From positions 1 to 19,645 of the forward strand of contig JADYZI010000247.1 in assembly GCA_020853255.1 (NCBI GenBank): a stretch of 19,645 nucleotides of DNA. The letters are read 5' to 3'. A program made the translations under genes and the position numbers. This document shows positions 7,962 through 14,363 of the stretch, in pieces (within the stretch, counting starts at the first letter, position 1; each line of letters starts with the position of its first letter). This DNA is from Acidobacteriota bacterium (GTDB lineage: Bacteria > Acidobacteriota > Blastocatellia > Pyrinomonadales > Pyrinomonadaceae). Below the pieces are notes generated by a model. That model had not been told where the DNA came from, made no database searches, and saw nothing but the letters and a program-made list of their open reading frames with translations.

Positions 7962-8678
7962 ATGTTCAAGACCTTCTTACTTCTGATGCTTGCGGCAGCC
8001 GTGCCGTCGCTCGCTTATGGCCAGACGGTCACATCGACGCCTGAAACAAAGGAACCCGCCAAAGCAAATGCCCGCCCGACGCCGAAGCCTTCGGCCGTAA
8101 AGCCCGAACCGTTCGACAAGGCGGACATAAAAACGATGGCCGCGCAATGCGTTACTTTTGATACCGAGGCGGGCGTGATCGAAATGGAAATGTTCCCCGA
8201 GCACGCGCCGGAATCGGTCAGGAATTTTCTAAATCTTGCGGCTACGGGCCTTTTCGACACCACCGTCTTTGGCCGCGTTGTGCCGGGATTTGTGATACAG
8301 GGCGGCGATCTTTATTCACGAGAAGGCAAGGTCACCTACGAGATCGGAATGCGTGCCCGCCGCACATTGCCGGACGAGCCGAACAAGATACTCCACGAAC
8401 GCGGCATCCTCTCAATGGCCCGCGGCGAAGAAGCGAACACGGCAATGACAAGTTTTTTTATCCTCGTCGGCCCCGGAGCACATCTCGATGGCAAATTCGC
8501 CGCATTCGGGCGTGTTACAAAAGGAATGGAAACCGTTGACGCGATCAACAAGGCTCCCGTCAATGAGGAGAAGCCCGAGAAGCCCGTTCGGATCAAAAAG
8601 GCAACGGTCGCAGGTTGCCGCGCTAATGTTGGAGTATCTCTCCTTCGCGCGAAATCAACGCTCCAACGCAAGGCTTAG
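7962..8678 (+). CDS. Exported cyclophilin-type peptidyl-prolyl cis-trans isomerase
   Basis: The 238-residue product starts at ATG 7962 with a close GAAGAG. A signal peptide 'MFKTFLLLMLAAAVPSLAYG' is followed by a Thr/Pro/Lys/Ala-rich linker to about 55. The cyclophilin domain spans about 62-215: 'FPEHAPESVRNFLNLA', 'VFGRVVPGFVIQGGD' with the catalytic Arg (105), Phe (110) and Gln (113), 'TSFFILVG' and 'HLDGKFAAFGRVTKGMETVD'. Compared with human CypA, Gln111 is Ser, Trp121 is His and His126 is Phe; the Trp change is common in bacteria. It should assist folding of exported proteins. The last ~18 residues ('NVGVSLLRAKSTLQRKA') look unlike a normal end and overlap the convergent gene by 56 bp, so an ancestral stop may have been lost. 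Confidence 0.9.
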   Translation: MFKTFLLLMLAAAVPSLAYGQTVTSTPETKEPAKANARPTPKPSAVKPEPFDKADIKTMAAQCVTFDTEAGVIEMEMFPEHAPESVRNFLNLAATGLFDTTVFGRVVPGFVIQGGDLYSREGKVTYEIGMRARRTLPDEPNKILHERGILSMARGEEANTAMTSFFILVGPGAHLDGKFAAFGRVTKGMETVDAINKAPVNEEKPEKPVRIKKATVAGCRANVGVSLLRAKSTLQRKA

Positions 8679-9972
8679 TATTGGACCTATTCTCCGCACA
8701 CTCTTTGCCCACAAAAGTTAGCTGAGGAAGTGGGGATACATAATATTGCCGCCATACAACGGATCTGCCATCAGGTAGAATCAGCCAAAACGATTGAAAG
8801 TATTCGAGGCCGCCACCAATCGAAAGGACAGCGACTTTATCCTGAACCTTTTCGACCTCAGACACCACGTCGGCCTTTCCAAGGGCCTTCATATCTTCCC
8901 TAAAGGACCCGAACCCTTTTTCGCTAAAAGACCGGTTCCCCACAAAACGAAGCCAAACGGACTTTCCGCTTGTATCAATGAAATGTTTTAACCACGGAAC
9001 TGCGTTCACCAAACTTAAATACGAATCGATCTTTTGTTTGAAAAACTCAATATTCTGTACTTTGCCGTTTTCAACTGGCAGAATAAGTTTCAAAGCGAGA
9101 CCTTCAGGGTAATTACGCTTCCTTATCAAGATGTGCAGATTCCTTTCTGAAGGCTCTTTGCCGTCCCAAGCTACACCGAAATCGGAATCGTGATAGGAAT
9201 TCAATTCCATAGATAAGATCTCGTAGTCTTTCTCGAAGGTAGTTACTGCATCTTTGACCTTTTCTATTACTTCAAGGCGCTTCCATTCCGCCTCAGTACT
9301 TCCCAGCACTGAACTCGCGAGTCTCTCTGCCAAACCTATTCCGCCCAGCCGGGTGAGGTTTGTGAATTTGGATGGAAGAATTGAAGCCAACGCCATCGAG
9401 ACGTGCGCATTATAAGTTGTTCGAACCTTCGCGCCGTCTTCAATGCACCACGGAATCATGTACAGCGACTGGCTGACCGAGGAGATATTTGTATCCGCGC
9501 CTTCGCTGAATCTGATACGTGCTTCGAATCGCGGATAATCATCGGTCCAAAGGCTGTGAAACATCCCTTCAATCATCTTCTGGGCGAATTTCTGGTCAGT
9601 AAACTTTGTAAAGAAAAGCTGCCGTTGCTCGAGATTCGCTCTGTCGATGTAACCGCTTATACAATCACTCACACATTTACGGGCGTTCTCGATGAGCCAC
9701 GACCGTGTCATCCCAAGATTTTCCAACGAAGGCTTTTCAAGGTCAGACTCTTCGAGGGCCTTAATCAGCGCCCCGACCCTATCCGGATCGATTCTTTTAC
9801 CGTTAGCAATGAATTCCGATCCCTTTCGAACGACAATAATATGGCTGCTCTGTGGCGCCCCTAATCCGCCCCACGTCGATTTAATGTCGATGCTTTCTAC
9901 CTGACGGTTTTGGGCAAATGCCGCGACAGCGAAGAAACTGACCAAAACTGTGAGTGTTGCAATAGACTTCAT
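8623..9972 (-). CDS. Exported hypothetical protein, lower GC than neighbours
   Basis: The 449-residue product starts at ATG 9970-9972; a TTG two codons upstream is in frame. The signal peptide is 'MKSIATLTVLVSFFAVAAFA' with cleavage before Q-N-R. The mature part is hydrophilic and mixed alpha/beta, with four cysteines in two close pairs (KCVSDC near 100 and ECAENRSNTKPC near the end) that could form disulfides in the periplasm. 'ADVVSEVEKVQDKVAVLSIG' and 'FQSFWLILPDGRSVVWRQYY' in the C-terminal third look like core strands. I do not recognise a family. Codon use is more AT-rich than that of the flanking enzymes. Its 3' end overlaps the convergent cyclophilin gene by 56 bp, which is unusual and hints at a recent junction. 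Confidence 0.75.
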   Translation of the reverse strand: MKSIATLTVLVSFFAVAAFAQNRQVESIDIKSTWGGLGAPQSSHIIVVRKGSEFIANGKRIDPDRVGALIKALEESDLEKPSLENLGMTRSWLIENARKCVSDCISGYIDRANLEQRQLFFTKFTDQKFAQKMIEGMFHSLWTDDYPRFEARIRFSEGADTNISSVSQSLYMIPWCIEDGAKVRTTYNAHVSMALASILPSKFTNLTRLGGIGLAERLASSVLGSTEAEWKRLEVIEKVKDAVTTFEKDYEILSMELNSYHDSDFGVAWDGKEPSERNLHILIRKRNYPEGLALKLILPVENGKVQNIEFFKQKIDSYLSLVNAVPWLKHFIDTSGKSVWLRFVGNRSFSEKGFGSFREDMKALGKADVVSEVEKVQDKVAVLSIGGGLEYFQSFWLILPDGRSVVWRQYYVSPLPQLTFVGKECAENRSNTKPCVGALISREGEILQH

Positions 9973-10023
9973 TGTCAATATCTTCGCTAGGTTGTGGGTG
10001 AGTGCCTGCCCAACAAGTAAGGA

Positions 10024-10344
10024 TCATTCGTCATTGAGATCAGCATCTAGGGTCATATGGTATTCATTCGCCATCGACGGATGTCCATGTGCCATTGAAA
10101 CGTCGATGCCTTTTCTGTATGTCTCGACCGCTTTTTCGCGGTTGCCGGTCTTTTCATAGGCCTGCGCGAGCGTTCCGTAGGCGTTGCCTTCGTCGTCCGA
10201 TCTTGCGAGATAATCTTCCAGCACGCGGATCACGTCGTCGTGCCGGCCTAGTTTTTCGTATTCTTTTGCCAGCCCGAACATCACGGCAGTGTTGTCCGGG
10301 TCAGCGGCGAGCATTTGTTCAAAGACTTGAATCCTTTCGTCCAT
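10024..10344 (-). CDS. Small TPR-repeat protein
   Basis: The 106-residue product starts at ATG 10342-10344 and has no signal peptide or membrane segment. It is made almost wholly of tetratricopeptide-type helices: 'NTAVMFGLAKEYEKLGRHDD' and 'NAYGTLAQAYEKTGNREKAV' show the W/L-G-Y-A-P spacing of two repeats, with a partial helix before the first. The sequence then ends in a short acidic tail. TPR modules are protein-binding scaffolds, here probably cytoplasmic; the partner is unknown. It lies 51 bp upstream of the exported hypothetical gene on the same strand and downstream of a palindromic repeat element, so it may be transcribed with the hypothetical gene. Confidence 0.85.
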   Translation of the reverse strand: MDERIQVFEQMLAADPDNTAVMFGLAKEYEKLGRHDDVIRVLEDYLARSDDEGNAYGTLAQAYEKTGNREKAVETYRKGIDVSMAHGHPSMANEYHMTLDADLNDE

Positions 10345-10398
10345 AGAAGATTCTTGGCGGCCTGTAACAGATCATTGCAAGCGGTTTCTTGCCAAATT

Positions 10399-10492
10399 CT
10401 TTGTGCACTTTGTGCCCACCTTTGCGCTCTTTGTGTCAAAGGGTTTTTTAACACAAAGGCCGCAAAGTTGAAGACGCAAAGGGCACAAAGGA
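10399..10492. repeat. Palindromic intergenic repeat (CTTTGTG/CACAAAG type)
   Basis: Left arm 10399-10437 (CTTTGTGCACTTTGTG... CTTTGCG... CTTTGTGT) and right arm 10450-10492 (ACACAAAGGCCGCAAAG... ACGCAAAGGGCACAAAG) are imperfect inverted copies around a short GTTTTTT-containing centre. Each arm is itself built of CTTTG units. A related single arm lies at 12399-12442. Such runs of 'TTTGCG/TTTGTG' words are dispersed in many environmental bacterial genomes. In transcripts this would form a long hairpin between the SYLF gene and the TPR gene. Confidence 0.7.
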
Positions 10493-10531
10493 ACTTGCGA
10501 TTCAATTATTGCAGTTCAATAGTTTTCCGAA

Positions 10532-11239
10532 CTACTTTACATGAACCGCCAAAGTTTCGGACAGCTTTTGCAAGCTTGCCGGCGTGTCGGCGGCAAGTAC
10601 AGGCGGTTCGCCGAGGATCTGCTTGGCCGACTTTTGAAAGACAGCCTGATTCATATCCTGGTCCTGCGATATCAAGACGCCTTTTAGCGAGATGCCGGCA
10701 AAAATTCCCTTCGACCTCGAATAGGTCAATATCTCCGCATCCATCGTAGCGTTCGTCGAGGCGGCGGCAGTGCGGCCCACCGGTCCGGCGGCAACGCTGC
10801 CTTCGCCGCCGATCTCAAACTTGTCGGCGAGCAGGTTCTTCAGGCCTTTGTCGTTCATTATCAGCAGGATGTAGTCCGTCTTTTGCCCGCCGATCTGCAG
10901 CCCGACGCTGCCGCCGGCCATGTTCACAAATGCCGGAGCGCTCCAGCCTTTCCCGACGCGGCGGATAGCAACGCCCTTGCCGCCTTGTCCGCCGACGATG
11001 AACGCGGCTTTAACCGTTCCCGGAAAGATAACGATCGCCTTTGCCTTGTCCATCAGGTCGCTCGGGATCGAGCGTTCCCTCACTTTCATTACGTCTTCGA
11101 TAACGTCGGACGCCTTATCAATGCGGTCAACCGCCGCCTTTAATTCCTTGCCCGGATTCTTTCCCTGGCCCTGAACCGCAACCGTCAAGGCGACAACCGC
11201 AAACATCAGCAGAATGACTGCATAGAACGATCCTTTCAT
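10532..11239 (-). CDS. Exported SYLF (Ysc84-type) lipid-binding domain protein
   Basis: Two adjacent ATGs (11242 and 11239) are possible; GGAGG at 11245-11249 is better spaced for the second, giving 235 residues. The signal peptide is 'MKGSFYAVILLMFAVVALTV' with cleavage near 'AVQGQG'. The rest is one SYLF domain: 'SIPSDLMDKAKAIVIFPG', 'AAFIVGGQGGKGVAIRRVGK', 'WSAPAFVNMAGGSVGLQIGG', 'TDYILLIMNDKG', then 'YSRSKGIFAGISLKGVLISQ', the usual order of this family (PF04366). SYLF domains bind phosphoinositides in eukaryotes; bacterial exported versions have no settled role. Length is normal. It has its own promoter-like sequence just upstream and is separated from the TPR gene by the palindromic repeat. 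Confidence 0.9.
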   Translation of the reverse strand: MKGSFYAVILLMFAVVALTVAVQGQGKNPGKELKAAVDRIDKASDVIEDVMKVRERSIPSDLMDKAKAIVIFPGTVKAAFIVGGQGGKGVAIRRVGKGWSAPAFVNMAGGSVGLQIGGQKTDYILLIMNDKGLKNLLADKFEIGGEGSVAAGPVGRTAAASTNATMDAEILTYSRSKGIFAGISLKGVLISQDQDMNQAVFQKSAKQILGEPPVLAADTPASLQKLSETLAVHVK

Positions 11240-11262
11240 CATGACCTCCGTGTCTAAATGTG

Positions 11263-11291
11263 ATTATAAAAACAATCGCCGTCAGTGCCTA
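11263..11291 (-). promoter_or_regulatory. Candidate promoter of the SYLF gene
   Basis: On the minus strand a perfect TATAAT (11263-11268) lies 17 bp downstream of TAGGCA (11286-11291, four of six consensus bases). Transcription would begin near 11256, giving a leader of about 17 nt that carries the GGAGG ribosome site. The upstream box falls in the loop of the preceding hairpin. Confidence 0.55.
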
Positions 11292-11297
11292 ACGGCG
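11270..11297 (-). terminator. Intrinsic terminator after the radical SAM gene
   Basis: Read on the minus strand, CGCCGT (11292-11297) and ACGGCG (11277-11282) form a 6-bp GC-rich stem with a 9-nt loop, followed by ATTGTTTTT. It sits 6 bp after the stop of the radical SAM gene. The T-run leads directly into the TATAAT of the next gene. Confidence 0.6.
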
Positions 11298-11302
11298 TGA
11301 AT

Positions 11303-12316
11303 TCAGAATAAGCTTGCCTGCACCGGCTGCGCGTTTTCCGGTTCAGAGGTTTCAGGAGAGTGGTGGCCGATTAGGCCGAGGCGGCGGGCATGAAAATCGA
11401 ATAGCTTCTTTGTGACCTCCCACTGTTCGGTATTTCCTTCGCCGCGTTCCTTATAACTCTGATGCCGCAATGTGCCGCCGCGTTCACGTTTTATCGTATT
11501 GACTATTTTGGACACACGCGTCGCCGGCAAACGTTGGTGCATTTTCTGAACAAAGTAGTCTTCGATGGAATCCGTGTCCAGATGAAGCATCGACATAAAG
11601 GCCCGGCCGGCCCCAGCTTCTTTCGCCCGTTCCAAAAGGCCCGGAATATCCGGTTCATTGTAGCCCGGAATGACCGGAGCTATGCCGATCCCGACCTTGA
11701 TCCCGGCGTCGGACAAGGTTTTCATGGCGCGGAATCTGGCCTCCGGGACCGGAGTATATGGTTCAAAAGGGTTGGAAGACTCCTTTGTCAGGAACGGAAG
11801 CGAAAAGAACACGGTCACTTTCAATTTTTGCAGCACGTCGATGTCGCGGGTTACCAACGGGCTTTTTGTTATCACGCCGACCGGGACCCGAAAGTCGGCA
11901 CATACTTCGAGGCATTGTCTGGTCAGCTTGTATTCGGCCTCCAAGGGCAAATACGGATCGGTCGCGAACGAAAAATCCAAGTGCGGCATCTTGTCGCGGG
12001 TCTTTTTAAGTTCTTCACGCAAGATTCGCGGAGCGTTCGATTTTACAACGATCTTGGTCTCAAAATCCGTGCCTGCACCGTAACCCAAATATTCATGATA
12101 CTGCCGTGCAAAGCAATAGGTGCACCCGTGAATGCAGCCGCGATAGCAATTGACCGTATATCGCCAACCTCCATCCCAATCGGAGGCGAACGCCCTTGTG
12201 ATCACTTTTTTTGTAGCGGCCTCCTCAAAAACCTCAAGTTTCGTCGGCGGCGGTTCCCCAACAAATTCGGCCGAATAGCGGTTGTAAGGATTAGGTGGAT
12301 TCTTGATGTGTCGCAC
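11303..12316 (-). CDS. Radical SAM protein, Rv2578c / spore-photoproduct-lyase-like
   Basis: The frame extends to a TTG at 12382, but conserved sequence begins at 'RHIKNPPNPYNRY', so I choose GTG 12314-12316 (337 residues); no good ribosome site marks the start. The cluster motif is 'CYRGCIHGCTYCFARQY', with ligands Cys 61, 65 and 68 (CxxxCxxC), followed by 'DFSFATDPYLPLEAEYKLTR', 'VPVGVITKSPLVTRD' and 'VGIGIAPVIPGYNE', the strands of a TIM-barrel radical SAM domain. This is the pattern of the Rv2578c family, related to spore photoproduct lyase; the substrate is unknown. The extreme C-terminus is 'QASLF', which fits the Q-x-x-L-F clamp-binding motif of DNA-repair and replication proteins. The gene is followed by its own terminator. 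Confidence 0.85.
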   Translation of the reverse strand: MRHIKNPPNPYNRYSAEFVGEPPPTKLEVFEEAATKKVITRAFASDWDGGWRYTVNCYRGCIHGCTYCFARQYHEYLGYGAGTDFETKIVVKSNAPRILREELKKTRDKMPHLDFSFATDPYLPLEAEYKLTRQCLEVCADFRVPVGVITKSPLVTRDIDVLQKLKVTVFFSLPFLTKESSNPFEPYTPVPEARFRAMKTLSDAGIKVGIGIAPVIPGYNEPDIPGLLERAKEAGAGRAFMSMLHLDTDSIEDYFVQKMHQRLPATRVSKIVNTIKRERGGTLRHQSYKERGEGNTEQWEVTKKLFDFHARRLGLIGHHSPETSEPENAQPVQASLF

Positions 12317-12457
12317 AGATGCAACATTATCGCAGGTTCGCAATACGCAGTCAAAAAGCCCAGCGGTCGCGGGCCGCCTCAATCCCTAAAGGATTTCTCA
12401 CCACAAAGTTCGCCAAGTTGAAGACACAGAGGGCACAAAGGAGGTTCCGGCAAAGAT
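12317..12457. other. Intergenic region with a second copy of the CACAAAG repeat
   Basis: This 141-bp gap between the acetyltransferase and radical SAM genes contains CCACAAAG...AAGTTGAAGACACAGAGGGCACAAAGG at 12399-12442, which aligns with the right arm at 10450-10492 and shares AAGTTGAAGAC and GGGCACAAAGGA exactly. No second arm is present, so this copy is not palindromic. Otherwise I see nothing in it. Confidence 0.55.
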
Positions 12458-12982
12458 TCAAACTGCACGCTGCATCAGCAGATCGGTTTGTGGATCTTCG
12501 CCGAGTTGAAACACGTGGCGGCCAACGACGCGGAAACCGTTCTTCTCATAGAATCTCTGCGCACGCGGATTGAATTCCCAAACACCGAGCCACATTACGT
12601 CGCGACCTTCCACTCGGGCGCGATCAAGGCAGGCGTCCATCAGCGATTGGCCGACGCCCTGGCCGAGGTGCTTTTGATGAGAATAAAGCCGTGAAAGCTC
12701 GATGGGCCGTTCGGAAGTTATCCCGGCCTCGGTATTGCCGATAATGATCTTGGCATAGCCCGCGGCCTCGTCGGCGATCTCGGCGATCAGAAAAATGCTT
12801 CGCTCGTCATCAAGTTCTGATGCGATCTGTTCGACGTTGAACGCCTGACGCATGTAATGGTTCAGGTCGTCCGGCGCGTTCTTTGGATGATGGGCGAAGG
12901 CGTCCCAAAATGTCGTGTAAGCAAGATCGGTCAAGAGCTTTGCGTCTTCGGGAGCGGCCTGGCGGATATTGATCAAGGTCAT
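12458..12982 (-). CDS. GNAT-family N-acetyltransferase
   Basis: The 174-residue product starts at ATG 12980-12982, whose A is also the last base of the upstream gene's TAA (TAATG), so translation is coupled to the regulator gene. Domain order is typical: 'INIRQAAPEDAKLLTDLAYT' (beta1-alpha1), a variable helix with 'NHYMRQAFNVEQIASEL', 'IFLIAEIADEAAGYAKIIIG' (beta2-beta4), then the acetyl-CoA pyrophosphate loop 'KHLGQGVGQSLMDACLDRAR' (Q/R-x-x-G-x-G) and 'WEFNPRAQRFYEKNGFRVVG', the usual end. It should transfer an acetyl group from acetyl-CoA to a small molecule or peptide amine; the acceptor cannot be read from sequence. It is complete and of normal length. Confidence 0.9.
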   Translation of the reverse strand: MTLINIRQAAPEDAKLLTDLAYTTFWDAFAHHPKNAPDDLNHYMRQAFNVEQIASELDDERSIFLIAEIADEAAGYAKIIIGNTEAGITSERPIELSRLYSHQKHLGQGVGQSLMDACLDRARVEGRDVMWLGVWEFNPRAQRFYEKNGFRVVGRHVFQLGEDPQTDLLMQRAV

Positions 12983-13980
12983 TAAGAATAGAGTCGGTCC
13001 ACGCCTCCAAAAATTTCGATACTGAACGGCTCCGGCGACAACCTCGGCCCATTTTCAGAAAGCGGGCCTTTACGTGCGTGTTTCAAAGACCGGATCACCT
13101 CGTCAGCGATCGAATCCTGTAATTTAAAGACGTTCGCCGCGTCGTCATCAAATGTTTTGCCCCAGATAATCCGTTCGGAGGCGATATCGACCATTTCAAT
13201 AGCAACGCGTATGCGGCCGTCCTGCCGCTGGACCGAACCCGCGAGAACGATATCAGCATTCATCCGGCGTCCGGCGGCAACCGTATCGGCCGCCGACGGT
13301 TCGATCACCTCGGGCCGGACCGCAATGTCGTCAAGGCTGCCAAGTTTTGCCCGAAGCGTGTCGCGAATGCCGACGCCGTATCGATCATCACCGCTTCCGA
13401 CATTGCGAAAGGTGAGTATGCCGACGGAACGTACCGTGGTGTATTCGTCCGTTCGGCGGACGTCGGACACCAGCGCGGCCGCACAAACAACGATCACATA
13501 TACAAGTGCAAGGGCAGCCCCACGCAATGCCGCGGGATCGATCTTGAATGAAGCGAGCGCTCGCATTGTGTCCGAAATATCTATCGTAATGCTGGATGTC
13601 GTCGAACCGGCAATTTGCACCTCGGTGTGTTCACGGTCGGCCCTGGCCTCAGTGTTTACCACTGCGGCAAAGCAGTAACCGCGGCCCGGGACCGTGGCGA
13701 TGAACTTATTTTCGCCCGCCGGGTCATTGAACAGCTTTCGCAGGGCGGATATCTGCTGGGTCAGATTGTTTTCTTCAACCACGGCATCGGGCCATACCGC
13801 TGACAAAAGCTCATCCTTTGTTACGACCCGGCCCGCACGCTGCACCAATTCAACCAGTACATCAAACGCCTTTGCCGTGACGGCAACGCGCTCTTCACCT
13901 ATAAAAATGCCGCGGCGCAACGGATCTATGCGGTAACGGCCGCAAATGTAAACGGGTTTATATTGCCATGCTTCCGGCAT
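12982..13980 (-). CDS. Membrane-anchored OmpR-type winged-helix transcriptional regulator (CadC-like)
   Basis: The 332-residue product starts at ATG 13978-13980. Residues about 10-108 are an OmpR/PhoB-type winged helix: 'VTAKAFDVLVELVQRAGRVV', 'TKDELLSAVWPDAVVEENNL', 'QQISALRKLFND' and the wing 'IATVPGRGYCF'. A ~40-residue linker leads to one membrane helix, 'ALRGAALALVYVIVVCAAAL' (151-170). The outer part (about 180-310) reads 'SVGILTFRNVGSGDDRYGVG', 'NADIVLAGSVQRQDGRIRVA' and 'IIWGKTFDDDAANVFKLQDS', a FlgO/TolB-N-like domain common in acidobacterial one-component regulators. The tail 'LSENGPRLSP' to the stop is short; family members often continue with TPRs, absent here. It likely senses an envelope signal and acts on nearby promoters, including its own. 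Confidence 0.88.
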   Translation of the reverse strand: MPEAWQYKPVYICGRYRIDPLRRGIFIGEERVAVTAKAFDVLVELVQRAGRVVTKDELLSAVWPDAVVEENNLTQQISALRKLFNDPAGENKFIATVPGRGYCFAAVVNTEARADREHTEVQIAGSTTSSITIDISDTMRALASFKIDPAALRGAALALVYVIVVCAAALVSDVRRTDEYTTVRSVGILTFRNVGSGDDRYGVGIRDTLRAKLGSLDDIAVRPEVIEPSAADTVAAGRRMNADIVLAGSVQRQDGRIRVAIEMVDIASERIIWGKTFDDDAANVFKLQDSIADEVIRSLKHARKGPLSENGPRLSPEPFSIEIFGGVDRLYS

Positions 13981-14002
13981 AAGGCTTTACGGGAGGTTCA
14001 TC

Positions 14003-14008
14003 ATTATA
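14003..14008 (-). promoter_or_regulatory. Candidate -10 box of the regulator gene
   Basis: A perfect TATAAT on the minus strand lies 22 bp before the ATG of the regulator. No good -35 hexamer exists at 15-18 bp upstream (TTTTTG at 17 bp), as expected for an activator-dependent promoter. Predicted start is near 13996, giving a leader of about 16 nt without a clear ribosome site. Confidence 0.5.
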
Positions 14009-14040
14009 TACCACCTTGCCGTTCGCAAAAAGAACAATCA

Positions 14041-14065
14041 TTTCAGAACATTTCAGCCGATTTCA
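14041..14065. promoter_or_regulatory. Three TTTCA direct repeats with exact 10-bp spacing (candidate operator)
   Basis: TTTCA begins at 14041, 14051 and 14061 (TTTCAGAACA, TTTCAGCCGA, TTTCACAGGT), one helical turn apart. They lie 60 bp from the regulator's ATG and 49 bp from the divergent small-protein ATG. OmpR-family winged helices bind tandem direct half-sites spaced about 10-11 bp, and the adjacent divergent gene encodes such a domain, so this is a natural operator candidate. The binding claim is inference. Confidence 0.45.
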
Positions 14066-14114
14066 CAGGTTCTAACGACATCCGGCCTAGTCCGAAAGCA
14101 AACTGGACGCTGTT

Positions 14115-14351
14115 ATGGGATTCCGGCTGAAGATCTCGTTCAAGACCGAACACAAACTTGTGGTGGTAGGCACGCTTCCCATTGCCGGTTGGTGCGAGGT
14201 GTGCGCGGCGAGGTCATGGTTCGTCGATCAGCATCGCCAATTGACGGCATTGTCACCGCTCGCGGATGCGGTGAAACCGATACACACGGCCTGTATTGAT
14301 GGACGCCGCTATATCTGTCTGCGATCCATAACGGCGGAACCTGAAAATTGA
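14115..14351 (+). CDS. Small CxxC protein of a Blastocatellia-type family
   Basis: The 78-residue product starts at ATG 14115. It begins 'MGFRLKISFKTEHKLVVVG', continues with 'GWCEVCAARSWFVDQHRQLT' and ends 'GRRYICLRSI' plus a short tail. The layout (short beta start ending in a CxxC, a helical middle normally carrying a helix-turn-helix-like segment, and a C-terminal 'hlVCLxSL' strand) matches small proteins I remember as frequent in Blastocatellia; in this copy the middle ('LSPLADAVKPIHTACID') is more degenerate than usual. It stops 12 bp before the permease ATG, so the two are very probably one transcript. Function unknown; a metal- or DNA-binding role is only a guess. Confidence 0.6.
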   Translation: MGFRLKISFKTEHKLVVVGTLPIAGWCEVCAARSWFVDQHRQLTALSPLADAVKPIHTACIDGRRYICLRSITAEPEN

Positions 14352-14363
14352 TGGAGGAACTTG

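Noticed and set aside
11462..12421. 319-codon plus-strand open frame
   Set aside because: Antisense to the radical SAM gene, which has the CxxxCxxC motif.
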